DNA from: JAJCYK01 sp965212195
GTDB lineage: Bacteria; Bacteroidota; Bacteroidia; Cytophagales; Cyclobacteriaceae
Assembly (NCBI GenBank): GCA_965212195.1
Contig: CBDBUW010000011.1
Location: forward strand, 186,001 to 250,000
Length of the DNA stretch: 64,000 nucleotides
Direction of reading: 5' to 3'
Position 1 is the stretch's first letter; the number at the start of each line of letters is the position of its first letter. Shown one piece after another: positions 17,768-26,003 of the stretch. The notes below the pieces were generated by a model. That model was not told the DNA's origin. It ran no database searches and saw only the letters and a program-made list of their open reading frames with translations. The position numbers and the translations under genes were made by a program.

Positions 17768-18961
17768 TTATTGTTCCTTTTGTATGATCTTACCGGTTTG
17801 CTTGTCTTTTAGGATCAACTTCACTTGTCCATTGGGTAGTTTCTCTTCCTTAATTAACAGGTATTGTTCGTCATAACTTTGCAGCTCCAGACGCTCCTCC
17901 TCTCTTGGATCCTCCCCTCTCCAATCCTCCAATTCCACGGGCTCCCATTTCTTGGATTTGACGGATTTTAAACAGGCATCCATTATTTCATTTACTACAT
18001 AGCCGTCATAAAAATCTTCCCTGGGTTTACTGTTTTGTTCATAGGAATCCAACATATCCACAAACATATTGATATATCCCAGATCGTGGTTCTCGTCACC
18101 AACAGGAAATAACCAACCGGAAGTTGTTTCAGCTTTTTCCGCTACATATCCGGTATTGCCGGGAGCAGTGAATACTTCAAACCCAGTTCTCAAAAAATGG
18201 TTTAACCAAATGGTTCCTTCACTTCCCATCACCTCGTCCCGTAGATCCATACCTCCCCGGAAGGTCCAGCTGACCTCAAACTGTCCTATGGCTCCATTGG
18301 CATATTTTACCAATCCGATGGCGTGATCTTCAGCCTCAATAGGTTTCACCTGGGTGTCGGCCCAGCACATCACTTCCATAGGTTTAATTTGCTTTCCAAT
18401 AAAGCTGCGGCCGATTTCAATGCAATGACATGCTAGGTCCAGGATGGCCCCGCCTCCGCTTTGTTCATGATCCCAAAACCAATCACTGTGAGGCCCGGGG
18501 TGGGTTTCCCTACTACGGGTCCACAATACTTTCCCCAATGCTCCCTGTCGGGTAGTTTCAAGGGCCTTAAGCGTTTTGGGGGTATAGACCAGATCCTCCA
18601 AATAGCCATGAAACACCCCAGCTTTCTCGACCACTTCCAGTATCTCCCGGGCTTCCTCAGCATTTCTGGCTAGTGGCTTAGTACATAAAATACCCTTTCC
18701 TGCCTGGGCAGCTTTTATGGTGGGTTCCTTATGTAAATTGTTGGGAAGGCCGTTAACCACTAAATCTATCTCCTGATGATTTATGGCTTCATCCAGTTCG
18801 GTGGTCCAATAAGGTATCTGATATTTCTTGGCAAAGGCCTGGGCTTTATCTGGATTTCGAGAATATACGATGTGCACTTTATCCCGGCTGCGATATCCAT
18901 GAAGGGTGGCGGTGTAGAAATCGGCAATGAAGCCTGAGCCTAACATGGCTAATTTGGACAT
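17768..18961 (-). CDS. Gfo/Idh/MocA-family oxidoreductase
   Basis: A 397-residue cytoplasmic NAD(P)-dependent sugar-type dehydrogenase. The ATG at 18961 (MSKLAMLGSGFIADFY) places the Rossmann motif GSGFIAD at the expected N-terminus; the upstream in-frame TTG at 18991 is not needed. The EKP-type motif of the family appears as CTKPLARNAEEA (about residues 91-102), so the usual Glu is replaced by Thr while the catalytic Lys remains. The C-terminal substrate domain has GGGAILDLACHCIEIGRSF with the conserved HxxE-like block. A C-terminal extension (about 335-397) is rich in charged residues. Substrate unknown. Confidence 0.88.
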   Translation of the reverse strand: MSKLAMLGSGFIADFYTATLHGYRSRDKVHIVYSRNPDKAQAFAKKYQIPYWTTELDEAINHQEIDLVVNGLPNNLHKEPTIKAAQAGKGILCTKPLARNAEEAREILEVVEKAGVFHGYLEDLVYTPKTLKALETTRQGALGKVLWTRSRETHPGPHSDWFWDHEQSGGGAILDLACHCIEIGRSFIGKQIKPMEVMCWADTQVKPIEAEDHAIGLVKYANGAIGQFEVSWTFRGGMDLRDEVMGSEGTIWLNHFLRTGFEVFTAPGNTGYVAEKAETTSGWLFPVGDENHDLGYINMFVDMLDSYEQNSKPREDFYDGYVVNEIMDACLKSVKSKKWEPVELEDWRGEDPREEERLELQSYDEQYLLIKEEKLPNGQVKLILKDKQTGKIIQKEQ

Positions 18962-19057
18962 AACATCTTGGTTTTTGGTTAATATATTCAAAACATTTTA
19001 ATGATTAAAGCCAACTCGCTCCAGTATCATAAATGTAGATAATGCAGGTAGTTCTAT

Positions 19058-19065
19058 TATATTTG
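19058..19065 (+). promoter_or_regulatory. Consensus -7 element upstream of the membrane protein/NSS pair
   Basis: TATATTTG matches TAnnTTTG exactly and lies 17 bases upstream of the ATG at 19083. No clear TTTG is found at the expected -33 distance, so the promoter call rests on the -7 element alone. Confidence 0.4.
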
Positions 19066-19082
19066 TGCGGTAATGTCAATTT

Positions 19083-19727
19083 ATGACCAGTCACAGTAAT
19101 CCTAAATACCCTTTCTGGCCTCTTTTCATCAGAATCCTTGTATATGGAATGATTATGGTATTCATTTCTCAAATCCTCATGTGGGATGCCGCTTCGTCTG
19201 CAGAAGTGAAATTTTCAGAAAACACCTATACGGAATGGAGTCAGCAGGGCGTGCTCATCGTTATGAACATATTATTTGTGGCAGCTGCCCGGCAATATCC
19301 GGCCTGGCGATCAATGAGTATCCTATTGGCTGGATGCGCCGCCATTGGTCTGGTCAGGGAATTCAATAACTTCTTTAATGTCCAGGTTTTTGACGGTGCC
19401 TGGCAGTTACTGTCCTTGATCGCGCTCATCATTACATTGGTGTTTTTTTACCCCAACCGGAAAAGGCTTTCACTTAATCTCAAAACATTCAGGGGTTCAT
19501 TCAGTGAGGGTGTGCTGGTAATGGGCTTTATTACTACGTTCGTGTTTTCCAGATTATTTGGTCGCACCAGATTTTGGGAAACACTCATGGAAGAACGTTA
19601 TTTTAGATCTGTTAAGAACGCCGCGGAAGAGGGGATAGAGCTTCTAGGATATGCTTTACTACTAATCGCCTGTATTGAATACCTGATGTTTATACGTAGC
19701 AACCTCTTCCGTCCCCCCCATGAATGA
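19083..19727 (+). CDS. Uncharacterised six-helix membrane protein
   Basis: A 214-residue protein not recognised by eye. It has about six hydrophobic helices, an extracytoplasmic loop after helix 1 (MWDAASSAEVKFSENTYTEW) and a GRTRFWETLMEERYFRSVKN stretch followed by a last helix with an acidic start (AAEEGIELLGYALLLIACIE). The 3' end overlaps the start of the NSS transporter gene by 8 bases, so the two are cotranscribed and probably translationally coupled. An accessory role to the transporter is an inference from that overlap only. Confidence 0.65.
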   Translation: MTSHSNPKYPFWPLFIRILVYGMIMVFISQILMWDAASSAEVKFSENTYTEWSQQGVLIVMNILFVAAARQYPAWRSMSILLAGCAAIGLVREFNNFFNVQVFDGAWQLLSLIALIITLVFFYPNRKRLSLNLKTFRGSFSEGVLVMGFITTFVFSRLFGRTRFWETLMEERYFRSVKNAAEEGIELLGYALLLIACIEYLMFIRSNLFRPPHE

Positions 19728-21066
19728 CCATAATACCCGAGGGCAGTTCACTTCTTCACTGGGTTTTATTATGGCCGCAGCCGGCTCAGCTATAGGTTTG
19801 GGCAATATTTGGGGTTTCCCTACTCAAACCGCTATGAATGGGGGTGCGGGTTTCGTATTGGTTTATATCGTGCTGATTTTCTTGATTGGCTATCCCCTGT
19901 TACTTGCCGAATTTGTTATTGGTCGACACGCCCAATCCAATCCTATTGGGGCTTATATGAAAATAAAGGGAGGTCGTCCCTTTGTACCTGCTGGTTTCCT
20001 TGGCCTGCTTACCGTGGGATTTGTCTTGAGTTTCTATTGTATCGTGGCGGGCAAGATGTTGGCCCATTTCGTGGGGAGTTTTCTGGAAGTGCTGCAATTA
20101 CCATCCTGGGCTCAGTGGGTGGTTCAAGACCATTTGGCACCCAGCCTTATTTTCACCACGGTGTTTTTTGCTTTTACCTGGATGATCATTTCCGCCGGGG
20201 TTAAGAATGGAATTGAAAAATGGTCAAGACGACTTATGCCACTGTTACTAATACTCATGATCGTATTAGTGGTTTACGTACTCACCCTAGATGGTGCCAG
20301 CCAAGGTCTAAAAGCCTTTTTACTGCCAGATTTCTCTAAGATCTTACGCCCACAACTATTGATCAGTGCTTTGGGACAAGCGTTCTTCTCCCTTAGTCTG
20401 GGGGTAGGAGGTATGATGGTGCTGGCGTCCTATACTTCAAAACGGGAAAATTTGACTAGACTGGGCCTGCTGGTTACCCTGGCGGACCTGGTTATTGCAA
20501 TTTTAGCGGGATTACTGATCATTCCTGCAATGTATGTGGCAGCCGCCAATGGCACCGCCATTTTCGACGCCCAGGGAAATCTGACTTCAGGAATGGAATT
20601 AATATTCAGGGTGCTTCCCGCACTTTTTGATTCATTAGGCAATTTTGGGGTTCTGGTATCTGTAGTTTTCTTCCTACTGATGTCATTGGCAGCAATTACA
20701 TCGTCTATCTCCATGATGGAGGTGCCGGCTTCATATCTGGTTGACAATCGGGAGGTACCTCGCAAACAAGCTACTTTATTAGTGGGCATAATTTTTTGGC
20801 TGCTGGCGGTAGTAATAACTGCAAATGGGGATTGGCTCTTTGGCTTAGTGGTTACCGCTACCACTCAATACAGTCAACCCTTATTGGGTGTACTGATCTG
20901 TATTTTTACCGGCTGGGTTATGGATAGGAATGCTATTATTAAAGAACTGTCATTGGGAAATCCACAGATAAGTAATAGCCTTTTTATGAAAATTTGGCCT
21001 GTATTTGTCAAGTACGTCACCCCGCTGTTAATTTTAATGGTGTTCTTGCAGTCCTTTTTAGATTGA
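19720..21066 (+). CDS. Sodium-dependent transporter, NSS (SLC6/LeuT) family
   Basis: A 448-residue, roughly 11-12-helix sodium symporter. The diagnostic NSS helix 1 is present: GFIMAAAGSAIGLGNIWGFP, followed by NGGAGFVLVYIVLIFLIGYP and LLAEFVIGRHAQSNP. The unwound helix 6 region reads ALGQAFFSLSLGVGGMMVLAS, with conserved small residues for Na and substrate binding. Bacterial NSS proteins usually carry amino acids such as tryptophan, tyrosine, leucine or alanine; the substrate cannot be read here. It overlaps the preceding membrane protein gene and overlaps the convergent DUF2652 gene by 9 bases. Confidence 0.92.
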   Translation: MNDHNTRGQFTSSLGFIMAAAGSAIGLGNIWGFPTQTAMNGGAGFVLVYIVLIFLIGYPLLLAEFVIGRHAQSNPIGAYMKIKGGRPFVPAGFLGLLTVGFVLSFYCIVAGKMLAHFVGSFLEVLQLPSWAQWVVQDHLAPSLIFTTVFFAFTWMIISAGVKNGIEKWSRRLMPLLLILMIVLVVYVLTLDGASQGLKAFLLPDFSKILRPQLLISALGQAFFSLSLGVGGMMVLASYTSKRENLTRLGLLVTLADLVIAILAGLLIIPAMYVAAANGTAIFDAQGNLTSGMELIFRVLPALFDSLGNFGVLVSVVFFLLMSLAAITSSISMMEVPASYLVDNREVPRKQATLLVGIIFWLLAVVITANGDWLFGLVVTATTQYSQPLLGVLICIFTGWVMDRNAIIKELSLGNPQISNSLFMKIWPVFVKYVTPLLILMVFLQSFLD

Positions 21067-22143
21067 TGTCCCTTCACACCAGGACTTTAAATTCTCCAAG
21101 ATTTTCTTATTGGTCTTAGCGGTATTGTATCGAAAATAGGGGCTGATCAACCATCCGAGTGGGCCCCTTAATTTGGGATGCACCGCAAGTTTCACATCGC
21201 TTCCCCCGCCATTTTTAGTTACTATGAAGTAAACCGTTATCTCTTTGGCAAAAGGCGGCAGTGAAAGTACTCTTTCTCCGTATACCAGGCTTTCATCACC
21301 AAAATCGCTGGTTACGGTTTCAAATTCCAGGCTGTGGGTGTCGAAAACACAAACGTGCTTGGCTCCTAGCTGATTTAGCTGGTCCTGGTATTGGATATCC
21401 TTAGCAAATTTATTCCAGTTCATCCTTTGATCGAAGTCGATTATATTCTCAAATACTTCAGCAACAGGTTTGTCGATATGGATATCAGTCATTATAGGGC
21501 GCTGGGACCGGGTGCCTTGATGGGAACTTCCTTCAGGTTCGGGCACTGAGTCATGAAGCTTTGATAGAGGTGTAAAGTAGTAGTTCACCTCACCTATGGT
21601 ATCGTATTGGGTATTGCCAGAGTCCAATTCAATCCAGGGGATGGATTTTATGGCCTCGACACGATCCTGAGTGGTCACCATATTTTCGCTCAATAGCACA
21701 TATTCGGGACTTTCTATGGGGTTTTTTAATAACCTGTGTGCTAATATCACATCAGATCCATAAGGCTTGCTTTGATCTTTTACCTTAATAAACTCAATGG
21801 GCCCGCTGTGGATGATAAATTTTAGGGTAAGGTCACCGGCGGTGCGGCATGCGCCACACTGGCAAATCCGTTGAGTTTGGTACTTCTTAAGATGCTGGTG
21901 AAAATTCAGAAACATGGTCCTGGCCAGCTCCAATAACTCCAATTCGGAAGGCAGTTGCCCTTGTTTATAGAACAGCAGTGCATCTCCTTCAATTTCAGAT
22001 AATTTTAAGCCCAACTTATTGCTGTCGATAAGGATTTCCAGTAATTCACTGATTACATGTTGTCCGTGATGCACCTCAGTTCGATTTACGAATTTGGTGA
22101 AACCACTGATATCCGGAATGAATAGTAAAGTTTTGTTATGCAA
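21058..22143 (-). CDS. DUF2652 (nucleotide-cyclase-like) and SRPBCC fusion protein
   Basis: A 361-residue protein with two domains. The first (about residues 1-195) is a DUF2652, class III nucleotidyl cyclase-like fold: LLFIPDISGFTKFV and LSEIEGDALLFYKQG hold the two Asp residues that bind metal in real cyclases. A Cys cluster (ICQCGACR, about residues 92-99) is inserted before KFIIHSGP. The second (about 215-355) is an SRPBCC/polyketide-cyclase-like ligand-binding domain starting IHIDKPVAEVFENIIDFDQR. Start is TTG at 22143, with AGGAG about 13 bases upstream and no nearby ATG. No cyclase activity is established for DUF2652; a nucleotide or lipid sensing role is inferred. Confidence 0.78.
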   Translation of the reverse strand: MHNKTLLFIPDISGFTKFVNRTEVHHGQHVISELLEILIDSNKLGLKLSEIEGDALLFYKQGQLPSELELLELARTMFLNFHQHLKKYQTQRICQCGACRTAGDLTLKFIIHSGPIEFIKVKDQSKPYGSDVILAHRLLKNPIESPEYVLLSENMVTTQDRVEAIKSIPWIELDSGNTQYDTIGEVNYYFTPLSKLHDSVPEPEGSSHQGTRSQRPIMTDIHIDKPVAEVFENIIDFDQRMNWNKFAKDIQYQDQLNQLGAKHVCVFDTHSLEFETVTSDFGDESLVYGERVLSLPPFAKEITVYFIVTKNGGGSDVKLAVHPKLRGPLGWLISPYFRYNTAKTNKKILENLKSWCEGTSI

Positions 22144-22252
22144 ATTTTTTCTAGCTCCTAATTTGATGCTCCATGGTGTTTTCTGGCATGGAAGGTTTTG
22201 TGCTCAGTGGTAAAATTTGATCATTTCCGTATCTTGTCATAAATTATCAGCT

Positions 22253-22912
22253 ATGAAACGGATTCTGGCAATTGCATTGGTGATTTTTTTGGTGATTTAC
22301 GGCCTCTCCAAATACCGCGAATATCAAAGGTTTAATCCACCGTCCCCATATGATTACGAGATTAGTGAACAAATAGATGTCAATTACCATGATCAAGATC
22401 TTTTAGCACGTTACTATCAGCAAGCAGAAGAACTGGGTCATTATGCCCGCAGCGTTTGGGCCAGCGAAAAAATTGATGTGTTGCATACAGATCGGGATGA
22501 TCCTCAACAGCAATCGTTTGCTCAGGAATACCTTAGGAAAAAAGCGGAGTTACAACGTGTTGAGGGTAAATTGAAAAACTCTGCACAACTTAAACAGCAG
22601 GGTTTTGGCAATAAGGACATCATCAATATAGAGCTGGACGGTCTGAGTCCTCAAAATTACCGATTGCAGCAATCTATGGAGGGTATTCCCGCTTCTCTGG
22701 AGCTGAAATTAAATGACACCGGCCAATTAGTATACCTTTTACAAAAGCAACTTACCGCTTTGGGTTACGAGTTGGAGCAGGATGGCATTTTCAAACGTGA
22801 AACTCAGGATGTGGTATCTAAGTTTCAGGAGAAGGTTGGATTACTTCCCACCGGAGTAGTAGACGCTATGACTTTCAAAAAAATCTACCAGACGGGGCTT
22901 AAGGGTCCTTAA
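22253..22912 (+). CDS. Membrane-anchored peptidoglycan-binding-domain protein
   Basis: A 219-residue protein starting at the ATG at 22253, which places a single N-terminal membrane helix (MKRILAIALVIFLVIYGLSK) at the start. The middle (about residues 30-135) is charged and helix-prone. The C-terminus (about 150-215) is a PG_binding_1-like domain: LVYLLQKQLTALGYELEQDG, IFKRETQDVVSKFQEKVGL and PTGVVDAMTFKKI. It probably holds cell-wall contacts from the inner membrane. No hydrolase domain is attached. Overlaps the convergent DUF6265 gene by 14 bases. Confidence 0.75.
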   Translation: MKRILAIALVIFLVIYGLSKYREYQRFNPPSPYDYEISEQIDVNYHDQDLLARYYQQAEELGHYARSVWASEKIDVLHTDRDDPQQQSFAQEYLRKKAELQRVEGKLKNSAQLKQQGFGNKDIINIELDGLSPQNYRLQQSMEGIPASLELKLNDTGQLVYLLQKQLTALGYELEQDGIFKRETQDVVSKFQEKVGLLPTGVVDAMTFKKIYQTGLKGP

Positions 22913-23366
22913 CCGGATAAAGCACATACTGATCTTTTTGTAGTATCCCCTTTTGAAGTCCAAATACTTCTATTTTTAGACTGCCGTCACTTTGCAGGGA
23001 ATAACGGATGTTTTGAGGGAAATCGTGCTCCTTGTTTTCGAACTCCCAATAATTCTGTCCTTTTGCTTTTAGGTTAAATAAAACAGGGGGGTTGTTGTTT
23101 ACACTGGCTAAATACCCCATGTAGCTGCCCATAGGGCGGATCTGGAGGTATTCACAACTCACGGTGTCTCCTTTGATTACATAGCAGCCCATACCTTCAA
23201 GCAGGTCAGTGTTCAGGGCCTTCCATGATTCTACAAAAACCCCTTCATGGTATGCCCCCTGCCAATTTTGCAGAAGTATGGAAAACTCTTCCCTCAGGTC
23301 CTGAGCCTTAAGCTTACCGTTGAGGGCTAATATTAGAGATAAACAGAAGAAAACAACAGATCTCAT
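22899..23366 (-). CDS. Exported DUF6265-family protein
   Basis: A 155-residue protein with a signal peptide (MRSVVFFCLSLILALNGKLKAQ). The body matches the small beta-barrel DUF6265 pattern: LQNWQGAYHEGVFVESWK, CEYLQIRPMGSYMGYLAS and the diagnostic WEFENKEHDFPQNIRY. Function of the family is unknown; the calycin-like layout hints at binding a small ligand. Stands alone on the minus strand. Confidence 0.7.
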   Translation of the reverse strand: MRSVVFFCLSLILALNGKLKAQDLREEFSILLQNWQGAYHEGVFVESWKALNTDLLEGMGCYVIKGDTVSCEYLQIRPMGSYMGYLASVNNNPPVLFNLKAKGQNYWEFENKEHDFPQNIRYSLQSDGSLKIEVFGLQKGILQKDQYVLYPVKDP

Positions 23367-23420
23367 AGGCTAATACCAAGGGGTTCAGGGCTCATTTAGT
23401 TCAAATTAGTAAATTTCCAC

Positions 23421-24269
23421 ATGAAAATTATTGAATGTCCCCGTGATGCCATGCAGGGGCTGCACGATTTTATACCCACTGATGTTAAAATCCGCTATCT
23501 CAGTCAGCTGTTGAAAGTAGGCTTCCACACGATCGATTTCGGAAGCTTTGTTAGCCCCAAAGCGATCCCTCAAATGAGAGATACTGCTGCAGTATTACAA
23601 TCTTTGGACCTTACCGGAACGGCCTCTAAATTATTGGCGATTGTGGCTAATTTACGAGGAGCCCAAGACGCGGCGCATTGGCAGGCCATCGACTATTTGG
23701 GGTTTCCTTTGTCGCTTTCGGAAACCTTTCAACAGAGAAACACCAATCGCAGTATTAGGGAAGCTATGCAAACCCTAGCAGCTATCCATGAGGTGTGCCA
23801 AAAACATCATATGAAACTGGTAACTTATTTATCCATGGGGTTCGGAAATCCTTACGGTGACCCCTATGACCGGGAAACGGTTTTGGCTTTCGTGGAACAA
23901 CTGGTAAACATGGAAATTGAGATTATTTCGCTGGCCGATACCATCGGAGTAAGTAATCCTAAAAATATTACCTATCTCTTTGAAACACTGGTTCCAGCGT
24001 TCCCTGAGGTGGAATTTGGAGCTCATTTGCATGCTCACCCCATGGAAGCCAGGGAAAAACTTCAAGCTGCTTATCTTGCAGGATGCCGTAGATTCGACGG
24101 GGCGCTAAGGGGTTATGGTGGCTGTCCCATGGCCGAAGATGATCTGGTAGGAAATATGGCCACCGAATTAATAATAAGCCACCTCACAGATCAGGGTGAA
24201 GAATTGGAACTGGACCAGCAAGCCTTAAAAGAAGCTTTAAACATGGTTTCAGGGGTATTTCCTGCATAG
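23421..24269 (+). CDS. Hydroxymethylglutaryl-CoA lyase-like protein
   Basis: A 282-residue TIM-barrel HMGL-like lyase. HMG-CoA lyase cleaves HMG-CoA to acetoacetate and acetyl-CoA in leucine and ketone breakdown. Visible: N-terminal IIECPRDAMQG, keeping the catalytic Arg-Asp but differing from the classic GPRDGLQN; VGFHTIDFGSFVSPKAIPQM; metal His pair AHLHAHP (about residues 214-220); and the Cys loop YGGCPMAEDDLVGN. All key catalytic positions are retained. No other leucine-degradation gene is next to it, so a related 3-hydroxy-acyl substrate is possible. TAAATTTC at 23410-23417 is so close to the ATG that the mRNA may be leaderless. Confidence 0.83.
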   Translation: MKIIECPRDAMQGLHDFIPTDVKIRYLSQLLKVGFHTIDFGSFVSPKAIPQMRDTAAVLQSLDLTGTASKLLAIVANLRGAQDAAHWQAIDYLGFPLSLSETFQQRNTNRSIREAMQTLAAIHEVCQKHHMKLVTYLSMGFGNPYGDPYDRETVLAFVEQLVNMEIEIISLADTIGVSNPKNITYLFETLVPAFPEVEFGAHLHAHPMEAREKLQAAYLAGCRRFDGALRGYGGCPMAEDDLVGNMATELIISHLTDQGEELELDQQALKEALNMVSGVFPA

Positions 24270-24339
24270 CAGCTCTTCCCAAGTATATTCATTCTTACTG
24301 GATTAATTAGTATCTTGTTTATTCAGCCAGTCCCAAATC

Positions 24340-25989
24340 ATGAGCCGAAGTTTAGTTATTTTATGCTTACTGATACTGCCAACTTGCGCTTGGGCCCAAT
24401 CCCAGCAGAAACTGGACAGTCTGACACATTTGTTGGAAAAAGAAGAGCTTAGTGATCACCAAAAGGTGGACCTATGGAACCAGATGGGATTTGAATACTG
24501 GACTCTTTCACCCGCACATTCAGAGCAGTATGGAAAACAGGCACTACAATTAGCAGAGCAGTTGGAGTACCCGACCGGGATAGCTTTCGCCAAGCGAGTA
24601 ATCGGTGTGTCACACTGGGCGCGAGGCACCTACGATAAGGCTTTACCGCTGCTTTTGGAGGCCTACGACCAATACCAGCAGTTGGGTGATACTCTGGGCG
24701 AGGCCAATGCACTCATGAACATTGGTCTGGTATACAGCGATCAGCGTAACTTCACAGATGCTTTCACGAATTTTTTTGAATCTATCAGAATGTTTGAAAT
24801 CTTGGGAGAGAAAGGCAGGATTGCCACCACTTACAACAAATTAGGCTCCATTTACTCCGAGCAGGGACAATTCGATCAGGCCCTGGAGTATTTTGAAAAG
24901 GCCCTGATCATACATAAGAGTGAAGATTTCCCATATGGGATTGCTGAATCATACAACCGTTTGGGCTTGTTGTATCGTGATATGGGTGAATATCAAAAAG
25001 GGCTAAATTACTGCCTGCAGTCCCTGGAACTGAGCAGAACCATAGCAGACAAGGAAGGAGCTACCAAGAACCTGGAGAACATTGCCAGTATCCATATCAA
25101 ACAAAGGCAATACACCGAAGCAGAAACCTATTTACGAGAGGGCCTTAGCATGGCTTCTGAGATCGGTTCAAAAAAATGGCTCAAAGATATTTACTTCGAC
25201 CTCAAGGAAATCGCATTATTCCGTCAGGACCATCCTCAGGCTTTCCGTTATTATGAGGCCTATACTACCATGAAGGACAGCTTATTCAATGAGGAAAAAG
25301 CAGCTCAAATGGCGGACCTTCAAGCCCAATACGAAATATCCGAAAGAGAGAAAACTATTGCCTTAAAGAAACATGAAATTAGTATCCTACAGCAACAAGC
25401 TCGATTCGATGATCTCACCCGAAATATTCTAATAGCGGGTCTGGTGTTTCTAGTGGTATTGGCATATCTGATTATGAACCAATTGCAGTTGCGGATTAAG
25501 AACTCTAAGTTGAGAGAAAAAGAGCTGAGAACCGAATTGGACTTCAAAAGTAGAGAGCTGACTACTTATACCTTGAATTTTATCCAAAAGAATGAGATCA
25601 TGGAACAGCTCAAAGGGGGAATTAATGACCTTCAAAAACAAAGTGAGCCTCATATATCTCAGAAGCTAGGTAGTCTTCGCCGTATGGTAGATCACAGCTT
25701 TAATTTGGACAAGGACTGGGAGGAGTTTAAATTGTATTTCCAGGAAGTCCATAAAGATTTCTTTGTGGTCCTTAAAGAAAAGTTCCCTAACTTAAGCAAC
25801 AGTGAACTAAGACTTTGTGCATTAATAAAACTCAATCTCACTATGAAGGAGTCCTCCACCATTTTGGGCATATCACCAGACAGTGTTAAAACCGCGCGCT
25901 ATCGTTTAAGAAAGAAACTTGGTCTTTCCAATGAAGCCAATCTGGGTGATTTTCTTAGAGAGGTGGATAAATCACCGGTTGCTTCCTAG
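24340..25989 (+). CDS. TPR-repeat transcriptional regulator with LuxR-type HTH
   Basis: A 549-residue Bacteroidota-type regulator. A signal peptide (MSRSLVILCLLILPTCAWAQ) is followed by TPR repeats (about residues 60-310, e.g. ATTYNKLGSIYSEQGQFDQA and SYNRLGLLYRDMGEYQKGL), one membrane helix (about 363-380, ILIAGLVFLVVLAYLIM), a coiled-coil linker and a C-terminal LuxR-like helix-turn-helix (SELRLCALIKLNLTMKESST, then SPDSVKTARYRLRKKLGL). The TPR part would sit in the periplasm and the DNA-binding part in the cytoplasm. It lies 14 bases upstream of the DUF1080 gene, so it may control that cluster and be cotranscribed with it. Confidence 0.87.
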   Translation: MSRSLVILCLLILPTCAWAQSQQKLDSLTHLLEKEELSDHQKVDLWNQMGFEYWTLSPAHSEQYGKQALQLAEQLEYPTGIAFAKRVIGVSHWARGTYDKALPLLLEAYDQYQQLGDTLGEANALMNIGLVYSDQRNFTDAFTNFFESIRMFEILGEKGRIATTYNKLGSIYSEQGQFDQALEYFEKALIIHKSEDFPYGIAESYNRLGLLYRDMGEYQKGLNYCLQSLELSRTIADKEGATKNLENIASIHIKQRQYTEAETYLREGLSMASEIGSKKWLKDIYFDLKEIALFRQDHPQAFRYYEAYTTMKDSLFNEEKAAQMADLQAQYEISEREKTIALKKHEISILQQQARFDDLTRNILIAGLVFLVVLAYLIMNQLQLRIKNSKLREKELRTELDFKSRELTTYTLNFIQKNEIMEQLKGGINDLQKQSEPHISQKLGSLRRMVDHSFNLDKDWEEFKLYFQEVHKDFFVVLKEKFPNLSNSELRLCALIKLNLTMKESSTILGISPDSVKTARYRLRKKLGLSNEANLGDFLREVDKSPVAS

Positions 25990-26003
25990 TAGATCTTAAT
26001 ATT

